Of a DNA stretch of 64,000 nt, positions 57,350 to 64,000 are shown piece by piece. Made by a program: the position numbers and the translations under genes. How positions within the stretch are numbered: the stretch's first letter is position 1; every line of letters begins with the position of its first letter. The stretch is from the NCBI GenBank assembly GCA_907163375.1, contig CAJQUW010008614.1, positions 186,001 through 250,000 on the forward strand, written 5' to 3'. The notes under the pieces are model-generated. The model worked only from the letters and a program-made list of their open reading frames with translations. It searched no databases and was not told where the DNA came from. Source of the DNA: Prostheceraeus crozeri. Its lineage: Eukaryota; Platyhelminthes; Polycladida; Euryleptidae.

Positions 57350-58343
57350 CACTGTAGATCGCTGGATACGAAAATTACATACAAACACATACCAAGTTTA
57401 CATACAATTTGAAACCAACATTTGATACGAGATTCTGGTATATATAAAGAAATCTGGTATGTTTTTCATACGAATGGCCATTTACTTTCGTATGTGATTG
57501 GTATGTAAACGATACGAACTATGCTAACTGTGATTGGCTGTTTTACGTTGAAATACGAATTCTTGGTATGTTTTATATACGAGACCCGATGCAAATTGGT
57601 ATGTGTTTCGTATGTCTTTCGTATGAATAGCTTTGTGTCATATGGCAAAAAATATGTTATACTACATACTACTTACAAATAACTTTTTCCAGTAATACCA
57701 GCCGTGAATATTTCTTTGTGAAAGTGTGGTATTTAACTAGATTAAATTTGTTGTGGAATTAAAGCCGCATGTCATCTTTGCAACTTGTCTTATAGCATTC
57801 ACAAGACTCATAATTAGCTCATTTCCTTGAACTAAATTGATAAACATCATTTCAATAAAACGATAACTTTTCAGCAACCATGTTGACTTATATATCTCAA
57901 ACATAACTATTTTTGCGTTCATGAATTATAATGTGTCTTTATTTTGGATTGATAATAAGCTTAGTTCCAAAATTACATAATGCATAATTGTTGATGGTCA
58001 AATACTTATTGATTATTTATGAAATGCCTCGGACTTACATGTATAAAAATCGAATTCAGTATTGTTAGTTTGACTATAAAATGTCATTATCTCACTACTT
58101 ACAAAGCAGTAGTAGCATTAGTGTGATCTTTATTGACAAAAAGCCTTAAATCAACATACTTTGGACATGATTGATGCTTTATTTTAACATTGTGCTGGTA
58201 TGGCTTTAGTATGTAAAGCATACCACACTTGAAATAACATGCGAAAAGCATACCAATATATACCAAGATCATACAGAAATATACCAAAAAAATATCTTGG
58301 TATGCATCCTTCGTATGTGATTGGTATTGAGCGATTTACAGTG
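57350..58343. mobile_element. ~1-kb TA-flanked element rich in GGTATG
   Basis: Ends CACTGTAGATCGCT (57350) and AGCGATTTACAGTG (to 58343) are inverse copies with one difference, each flanked by TA, the Tc1/mariner target. The interior holds roughly twenty copies of GGTATG or CATACC, in both orientations, concentrated near the ends (57361-57640 and 58197-58326). No transposase frame. It is nested in the interruption of Polinton 2. Confidence 0.75.
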
Positions 58344-58345
58344 TA

Positions 58346-58737
58346 CGTCCCATTGTTCGAAAAACGAACATGCAAAGCATAAATGTTCATTACGTATACT
58401 AAAACATTATCAACTCTTCTGCAAATGATACAATAATAATCTTTTTAGTCTACTGTTGCTATTACTATGATTCATTGCTACCTCTAACTCTAATTACCGA
58501 CATAAGCTTAGATTATTTGAAGCAAATGTGACTTACTGAAAAGTTCGTGACTGTCGACAACTCTTGCAGCAGCTGCAATTGTAAGAAGGCGTAGACGAGA
58601 CAAATGACTGCTGCTACGCGTTAGCACTGTTTATCAACTGCCTTGAACAGAGAGTCGAAATGAATCGATCAATGACGTAGTTGAATGCGGTTGATGAAAC
58701 CCATCTGTTCGAAAAACGAACAATGGGCCGTTATGGG
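58346..58737. mobile_element. piggyBac-like fragment ending at a TTAA in Polinton 2
   Basis: Its right edge is CCGTTATGGG followed by TTAA (58738-58741), i.e. an inverted CCCATAACGG end; TTAA is part of the native Polinton sequence, as the homologous site in Polinton 1 (about 42312-42316) shows. CCCATTGTTCG near 58349 and GAACAATGGG near 58729 are inverse copies, and TTCGAAAAACGAA occurs at both. The matching left TTAA end was not found. Confidence 0.5.
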
Positions 58738-58741
58738 TTAA

Positions 58742-59038
58742 ATCATCAACATTGTGGAGAATATTTTTAAGAACTCGTTTTCCTTCATCAACTAATTTTA
58801 GTTTACTAATAAAATTATCTACTACTCCTTCACCCCTAGCAACTTTCTCTAACTCTCTATTATGACGTTTTTGTTCTTCTAATGCTGCTTTCTCTGATTT
58901 ATTTTTATTTACTGCTTGGACAATACCAGCTGTCCCACCTGCAACACTTCCTGCTGCTGCTATGCCACCTATTATTAGAGGAATATTGCGTAATTTTAAT
59001 TCAACAGTTTTATTATTATTACTTTTCGCTTGCGACAT
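58742..59038 (-). pseudogene. Small Gly/Ala-hydrophobic Polinton protein, 3' truncated
   Basis: From the ATG at 59038: MSQAKSNNNK, then RNIPLIIGGIAAAGSVAGG (membrane-like), then a charged ELEKVARGEGVVDNF region. It ends at 58741 where the TTAA-bordered insertion removes the last ~20 codons (the open frame runs into the insertion as far as 58634). The complete 3' end is seen in Polinton 1 at 42254. Likely a minor virion or membrane peptide; function unknown. Confidence 0.7.
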
Positions 59039-59140
59039 TTTTAATAAAAAAATTTTAAGTTACGCAAATTTTTAATCTATTGTAGTTATGAAAAATTTTA
59101 AGTTATCAAAAATTTTAATCTATTCTAGTTATGAAAAAAA

Positions 59141-60475
59141 TTAATTAATCCTAGCCATCTTTCCATTAAGAATTTCAATAGAAAATTTTACATCTTCTAG
59201 CAATAAACCATAAGCCATCAATGAAGTTGTGGAATCTTTCTTTTCAATATTAATTGTTACATCACAACCAGTCTTGATAATATCTTCAGATTGTGCACTT
59301 AAATCGAAACAGAAAACAGGATATAAATGTCTCCAATCTCCAGGAGTTAATTGTGGTTCAACTCCAAATTCTATACAAAGATTTCGATAAGAATCATATC
59401 CTTCCATAAATTGATTATTGGTATCATCGAATCTTAATGGATCAATTGGATATCGGGTTTGATTTAATGAAACTTGTAAACTTCGAATTGTATTAATATG
59501 AAAAATATTGTTGTTCTTATCAAAACTTGGAGAATTATTTCTTTGAAATGTTAGTAATAAATATCTTGGAGTATTCGAAGTTCTAGTAAAATGCCAGTTA
59601 AATCTTTGTTCGGAAAAAGTTACTGAACTAGCAGTACGCTTTAGAAAATTTACTGGAATTGGTTTGTTAGTATTTAATCTTTTTGCAATAGCTGTTTCAA
59701 CCTCTAAACTAGGAGTAATATGCTTAATCCACCATTCAAGTCTATCAATTTTTAAATATGCTTTTTTTCCAGTTTTACCAAAAAAGATTAATTCATTATT
59801 TGCTGTACGATGAATTATTAATTTAAATTTTAATTGATGTGACATTTTGTCATAATCTAAATATCCGAATAATGGAGACAATGACCAATTAACTGTCTGT
59901 TTACTTTTCTTGTTAAATTCACGTCTTTCTTTGTATGCATCATTATTTGTTTTATTTAAATGTTTTGCAATATTTTCTACATCTTTCGCAATTCCTGCGG
60001 CATTTGTTCCAGCGTGAGTTAAATCATCAACAATTATACCATCATTAGTATCAGGAAACCAACCTTCGATTTCATACTTTTTATTATTTTCACCAATTGT
60101 TACAAATCTAAGCATTGTATCAATTACACCTGGAGAAACACTTATTGTTTCTATATTTTGAGTTGCAACATCTAAACGCATTTGTGTAAATAATCTTGGA
60201 AAGAAATTATTCTCTAGTGCAATATTATCGGTATCTGGTAATGGTGTTGTAAAATTGGCATCACTATATAAAGAATATTCACAGTGTAAAAATGAATCAG
60301 GTAAATATAAATAACTCTGCTGATTATCAACTTCAAAAATTAAATCACCTTCAGTATTTACTCTACTGGAAGATCCGGGATTCATAGCAATTCTTATATA
60401 GTCATTCTTTTTTTGATTGTAACTGACGAACGAAGGATCGTCTAATCTAAATTTATTTTCGATAAGCGAAGACAT
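59141..60475 (-). CDS. Major capsid protein, double jelly-roll (Polinton MCP)
   Basis: An intact 444-residue frame from an ATG at 60475 (MSSLIENKFRLDD). The region VDNQQSYLYLPDSFLHCEY, the mid-protein WSLSPLFGYLDYD, IDRLEWWIKHI and the C-terminal LYPVFCFDLSAQSEDI are typical of Polinton major capsid proteins, which form hexon-like trimers as in adenovirus and virophages. Length is within the family range (about 440-600). No stop or shift, in contrast to most genes of Polinton 1. It lies among other virion-type genes on the same strand with short gaps. Confidence 0.85.
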   Translation of the reverse strand: MSSLIENKFRLDDPSFVSYNQKKNDYIRIAMNPGSSSRVNTEGDLIFEVDNQQSYLYLPDSFLHCEYSLYSDANFTTPLPDTDNIALENNFFPRLFTQMRLDVATQNIETISVSPGVIDTMLRFVTIGENNKKYEIEGWFPDTNDGIIVDDLTHAGTNAAGIAKDVENIAKHLNKTNNDAYKERREFNKKSKQTVNWSLSPLFGYLDYDKMSHQLKFKLIIHRTANNELIFFGKTGKKAYLKIDRLEWWIKHITPSLEVETAIAKRLNTNKPIPVNFLKRTASSVTFSEQRFNWHFTRTSNTPRYLLLTFQRNNSPSFDKNNNIFHINTIRSLQVSLNQTRYPIDPLRFDDTNNQFMEGYDSYRNLCIEFGVEPQLTPGDWRHLYPVFCFDLSAQSEDIIKTGCDVTINIEKKDSTTSLMAYGLLLEDVKFSIEILNGKMARIN

Positions 60476-60584
60476 TTTTATAAAAAATAATTTGACTTTT
60501 TGTTTTTCTCACACACAGAAAAAATTTTACTGAAGAAATTTTGCTAAAAAATTTTACTAAAAAAATTTTTACTAAAATATAATT

Positions 60585-61088
60585 TTAGAATTTTGCTAGA
60601 CCAGCTCCGCTGCTCACGCCATTACCTCTTATTTCTTCAATTGAACGTTTTATGGCTACGCCTGATTTTTTCTCCTCTTTACTATCAGACGGAGCTCCGA
60701 TCCTCAAGGTTTCATCCCCCACAGCTATGTTAACAATTTTGCTTTTTGTTTCCTCTGAAAGTTTTTCTAATTTTTTTAGCTCTTCAGAATCATTCCTAAG
60801 TTTACGAATAGCTTCTAGTTGTTTTAATTCGTTTTGAGACTTAACAGCATTTGATATTGCACTAGCTGTACTACCTATAGCAGCTGCTCCTTTTGCAGCA
60901 GATGTAATCAAATCTTTATTATTTTTAATTAAGTTAACGATACTTCCAATACCAGAAAATATACCGGCTCCTTCTTTTTGAATTGTTTCTACACTGTCAC
61001 AATGGTAAACAGATTTCATAGATCGCTCATGAGCAATTTTTTGATTTGAAGGAAAATGTTTAAGATTGTGTTTATAAATCATAGGCAT
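60585..61088 (-). CDS. Minor virion-like protein with hydrophobic core
   Basis: A 167-residue intact frame (ATG at 61088). Residues ~40-80 read GAGIFSGIGSIVNLIKNN and AAKGAAAIGSTASAIS, a Gly/Ala-rich amphipathic or membrane-active segment, followed by a charged coiled coil (LKKLEKLSEETKSK) and a basic tail. Such layout is seen in minor capsid proteins of DNA viruses that breach membranes, but I recognise no specific family. Near the 3' end short hairpin sequences, GGC-gta-GCC (60651-60659) and CAGC-gga-GCTG (60602-60612, approximate), are read in frame. Confidence 0.6.
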   Translation of the reverse strand: MPMIYKHNLKHFPSNQKIAHERSMKSVYHCDSVETIQKEGAGIFSGIGSIVNLIKNNKDLITSAAKGAAAIGSTASAISNAVKSQNELKQLEAIRKLRNDSEELKKLEKLSEETKSKIVNIAVGDETLRIGAPSDSKEEKKSGVAIKRSIEEIRGNGVSSGAGLAKF

Positions 61089-61097
61089 TTTTTAAGA

Positions 61098-62016
61098 TTA
61101 AATTTGACTTTTGGGAAAAATATTTACGTTAAGATTTACGTGTGTGAATGTCCAACAACTTCGTGATAACTTTACTAATTTCCGTTGCACTTTATCTATT
61201 GCGTCAAGTAGCGTGTGATATACTTTAATTTCTTTTCTATTAACTTGCATTTTCTGCTGATTAATCTTCAATGCCGTTTTAAGTGCATTTAACTTAATTT
61301 TAAGAACATCTAATTGTCTTTTAACAGCATCTAACTGTTCTTTATTTTCTTTAGAGTTTTCTTGTAAATTTTTCTTTAATTCATTTTCTAAATTGATTTT
61401 AAGAGTTTTCATTTTATCAACTTTTTGATTAAGTGAGTTTACTTCATTTATTATTCTATTCATCTTTTTCATTTGTTGAGTAATTTTAGAACTCAATTCA
61501 TCAACATTTTTTTTGGAATGTAGTTTGTAACTGCTTTAAATTATTTTTAATTCTTTCAGGTAGATTTTCTATTTCATCTTCTAATTGTTCTTTTAACATT
61601 TTTATCTGATGTTTATATTTAATGACTGCAGATTTTAACTTTATAGAAAGTAATATTAAAATTTTTGATTGTTCTGAAATCTTTTTAAAACGTTTTGCTA
61701 TATCTACTTCTAGCTCTCTATCCTTTTTATCAAGTTTTAATAATTTTTCGTTTAATGATTTGTCATTAAGTTTTAGCAACTTTAATTCATTCATCAGTGG
61801 AACCAAAATCTCGTTTATATATTTTTCCTTTAAGTCATTGATTTGTGTATCAACATATTGTTTATTTGTTAACTCTGTGTTTTGTTGCGGAAGAATAGGA
61901 AGATGCAATGGACCAGATAAAACGTCTCCAGTTTTCATGATATAATTTTCTATTTCTATTTCTAATTCACGATTATTCGGGATATATGCACCTCCACCAA
62001 CACTTGGTAACATCAT
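61098..62016 (-). pseudogene. Fibre-like coiled-coil protein
   Basis: From the ATG at 62016 (MMLPSVGGGAYIPNNREL) the protein has an N-terminal module MKTGDVLSGPLHLPILP and NTELTNKQYVDTQI, the pattern of phage tail-fibre and adenovirus-like fibre shafts, then about 200 residues of almost pure heptad-like coiled coil, ending SRSCWTFTHVNLNV. An A-run shift at 61501-61510 splits it into frames 61501-62016 and 61098-61496; the second has no ATG start and continues the same coiled coil, so it is one gene. It is placed between virion genes. A receptor-binding spike is a reasonable inference; no head domain is recognised. Confidence 0.6.
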
Positions 62017-62118
62017 TTTTAAAACAATAAAAAAGTATTTTTTTATAAAATGAGAAAAAAATGAAATGTTTTCTAATAAAAATAAAAAAATAAAATTTTT
62101 TCTAATAAAAATAAAAAA

Positions 62119-63465
62119 ATGGATAAGGCAAATTTAAAAAAAATTATATTCGTCCGCATCATCCTGTTCTTCTTATTCGACGAGATCAACGGGATTTGAA
62201 AATAAATGTTTTGATAATAATAATAATCCATGTATAGATGTAAATATTTTATTCGAATTACAAGCAGAAATATTCAGAGAACAAACAAAAGGTTTACCTT
62301 CTATAGAAACTAACTATTGTATATTTCCAGGTGATCCATTTATAAAATTTATGGAGATTGTAAGCAAATATAATGATGTGGCTTATGTTGAATTAAATAA
62401 AGAAAATATGGTTATAGTAGGTCATAATAATGTTTATGGTTTTATTAGAGCAGTGTTACCAATTAGTAATACTGATTGGATAGAAATTAAAATTATCAAT
62501 TATATCAATATTAAAGAATTAGTTAAAAAATTAAAATCTTTTTCCAAAGAAAAAATAAGATTATTTGTTGATGAACAAAATCAATATAATATTGACATCG
62601 AAAGTAAAAAACATAATGAAGAATTATTATGCCAAGTTTATTATAGAGACACAATTTATAAACAAGAAACATTAGAAATGCCGCAAAGATATGATGATGA
62701 TACATATATAGGATTATATTCAAACTTAAATATTAATTTATTAAAATCTTACATAAATGGTTTAGCTCAACAAGAGAAAATTTATATGTGGACAACACCT
62801 TATACTATTAACAATGACCATAATCATAATCATAATATTTTTAAAGAATCCAATAATAATAATTTTAAAGAATCTTATAATAATAATAATGATAATAATA
62901 TAGATGATGATAATATAAATGATGATTCTGAAACATCTGAAAAAGGTGTAAATGGCAAAAAAGATTATAAAAATGTTAGTAATTATAAAAATGTAAGTGA
63001 AGAAAAATTTATATCTCATACTGATGTACATGATATTGATACTACATATAATCAAAATTTATCCAAATTTCATTTTCTTACAATTGAAAATAATAATGAT
63101 GGTATAGTTGAAGATACTGTTAGACAACTATGTGTCGGGTCTACAAAATTTAAATTAGGATTTATATCTAATCAATTTGAAATTTTATCATCTTTAATAA
63201 AAACTAAAAGTGATTCAGATTATGGTGGTGTTATTAAATTTTCTAATAAAGATCAAAAACCAGTTTTTTTTCCATTATATTATCATCAAATCATAAATAT
63301 AATTTAGAATTAGATATTCCCATCAGGGAATGGTATCCTATCAGGGAATGGCATCCTATACCAAAAAGTGTAACTTATGATGTTGAAGAATCAATTTATG
63401 ATGATGATGAAGAATCAATTGATGATGATGATGAAGAATCAATAGTTAGTGAAAAAAAATTTTAA
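62119..63465 (+). pseudogene. Polinton protein, possibly sliding-clamp-like
   Basis: Likely start ATG 62119, with a shift in the following A-run; the main frame is open from about 62150 through 62351 to 63307, and after another shift coding signal continues to an acidic tail ending at TAA 63463-63465. Early residues FPGDPFIKFMEIVSKYNDVAYVEL and NVYGFIRAVLP, and later STKFKLGFISNQFEILSSLIK with a PVFFPLYY strand, recall the order of strands and helices at the start and end of PCNA. An Asn/His/Asp-rich low-complexity insert (about 62810-63050) separates them. This resemblance is by eye and unproven. Its tail contains a duplicated IREW(Y/H)P and runs of Asp/Glu. Confidence 0.45.
63311..63359. 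repeat. 18-bp tandem duplication in Polinton gene tail
   Basis: ATCAGGGAATGG(T/C)ATCCT occurs twice in direct tandem, adding six in-frame residues to the reading frame of the acidic tail. Confidence 0.7.
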
Positions 63466-63645
63466 TTATCTTTTAATAAAACGTTATATGATAAAACTTA
63501 ATATGATAAAACTTAATATGACAAAGAAAATAAGATAACTTAACAACGTGAAATATATAATAATATATAATAACTCTCAAGACCTTGATATTAGAATGTC
63601 TATATCTAAAATTAAAACACAATTTTTTCTTTAAAAAATAAAAAA

Positions 63646-64000
63646 ATGGAAAATACCAAGTTTTATTGTGTCTTATGTAAAAGACAGTTGCAAACAAAAA
63701 GAAGTTATCAATCTCATTTAAATAGTAAATTGCATTTACAAAATGTAGATCGAGTTGATGAAGGAAATATATTAAAATTAAATAATTATATAAACTATCT
63801 AGAAACATTACCTACTGATATAAAAGTTAAAAAAATGTTTGATGATTATTTACATTCAGAATATAAAAAAGTTTTTAATAGTGAAGATGAACATGTACGA
63901 ACCGAAGGTTCTAGGGCTTCGACCGCACGAGATGGAAGATATTTATTTAGCGATACTGATGAATTTAACGAAATAGATGAATTTGATGAAACTAAAAAAA
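63646..64000 (+). CDS. Zinc-finger N terminus of Polinton polymerase gene (partial)
   Basis: ATG at 63646, open to the window end. Residues 6-30 form a U1/matrin-type C2H2 finger, YCVLCKRQLQ...SHLNSKLH (C-x2-C-x12-H-x5-H). A helical segment and an acidic tail DTDEFNEIDEFDETKK follow. The last bases (GATGAAACTAAAAAAA) match 42585-42600 of Polinton 1, just before its polymerase frame, so this is probably the start of the polymerase protein or a gene directly before it. A double-hairpin copy (63899-63911 plus GGGCTTCGACC) is in frame (RTEGSRAS). Confidence 0.6.
   Translation, partial: MENTKFYCVLCKRQLQTKRSYQSHLNSKLHLQNVDRVDEGNILKLNNYINYLETLPTDIKVKKMFDDYLHSEYKKVFNSEDEHVRTEGSRASTARDGRYLFSDTDEFNEIDEFDETKK
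63899..63925 (+). repeat. Double-hairpin element g
   Basis: GAACC-gaa-GGTTC (63899-63911), TA, then GGGCTTCGACC, whose second stem is imperfect. A 23-base near copy of element c in the other Polinton, in frame in a different part of the gene. Confidence 0.8.

Larger units (their letters stand above)
56697..64000. mobile_element. Polinton/Maverick 2, left part, cut by window end
   Basis: Begins AGTAATGGTCAAAAG (56697), matching the other copy's end with one change, and continues with the same GACCGTTCCAGGACACC units. After a 1.6-kb interruption (57156-58741) by unrelated elements it carries, on the minus strand, the small Gly/Ala protein, major capsid protein, a minor virion-like protein and a fibre-like protein, then on the plus strand a clamp-like protein and the zinc-finger start of the polymerase gene. 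Protease, integrase and PLA2-like genes are missing from the left, replaced by the interruption. Right end and target duplication are outside the window; the left flank hexamer is ATCATG. Confidence 0.9.

Noticed and set aside
58099-58390. Minus-strand frames of 62 and 68 codons
   Set aside because: They lie in the GGTATG-repeat element and across its terminal repeat; shadows of repeat sequence.
61622-61945. Plus-strand frame of 107 codons
   Set aside because: Antisense shadow of the fibre-like coiled-coil gene.
62762-63055. Minus-strand frame rich in Ile
   Set aside because: Antisense of the AAT/GAT low-complexity insert of the clamp-like gene.

Overview
The window reads as AT-rich nuclear DNA of an animal, most likely a marine invertebrate; the species cannot be named from sequence alone. 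The evidence is eukaryotic: spliced exons with GT/AG borders, a tRNA-derived SINE, and animal-type transposons (piggyBac, hAT, mariner, Penelope, APE-type LINE, Polinton). One exon of a LARGE-like glycosyltransferase is the only clear cellular gene. There is no operon structure. Most of the sequence is mobile-element DNA of different ages, often nested.

Layout. 1-13 kb: two LINE fragments, a broken mariner transposase (about 2.85-3.84 kb), a complete but decayed hAT-Charlie element with an exact 8-bp target duplication (6973-8696), a hAT C-terminal relic, a 633-bp element with inverted ends, an 80-bp MITE, a Penelope relic and a tRNA-SINE. 13.4-19.3 kb: a spliced gene with zinc-finger-like and tyrosine-recombinase domains; a near-intact piggyBac element (16237-19212) has landed in what looks like the 3' splice site of its next intron. 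19.4-22.1 kb: a higher-order minisatellite split by a truncated Penelope-like element, then a possible first exon of a zinc-binding protein on the minus strand. 23.8-31 kb: a non-autonomous hAT element, a decayed CACTA/tnp2-type transposase, two MITEs with clear duplications and two foldback repeats. 34.6-38.3 kb: a degenerate APE-type LINE.

39.5-51 kb: a complete Polinton/Maverick (39540-50976) with AG...CT ends, long inverted terminal repeats and a perfect 6-bp duplication (AGGGTC). It carries an adenovirus-like protease, a PLA2-like segment, a retroviral-type integrase with chromodomain-like tail, protein-primed DNA polymerase B, a packaging ATPase, a penton-like minor capsid protein and accessory proteins, but no major capsid protein. 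51-56.7 kb: ordinary DNA with a small mariner-derived element, another transposase relic and the LARGE-like exon. 56.7-64 kb: a second Polinton of the same family, cut by the window edge and damaged on its left by other insertions, but carrying the part missing from the first: double-jelly-roll major capsid protein, a membrane-active-looking minor protein, a fibre-like coiled-coil protein, a possible sliding-clamp-like protein and the zinc-finger start of the polymerase gene. Together the two copies describe a virus-like element of roughly 16 kb.

Most unusual signals: (i) small GC-rich double-hairpin sequences scattered through both Polintons, several in frame inside enzyme genes; (ii) the matching internal deletion that relates the two Polintons; (iii) the piggyBac insertion at an apparent splice acceptor; (iv) a fibre-like and a possible clamp-like protein in the Polinton; (v) strong over-representation of the octamer TAGGCCTA outside the Polintons. 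Many Polinton genes are broken by one-base shifts in A-runs, which could be decay or sequencing error.
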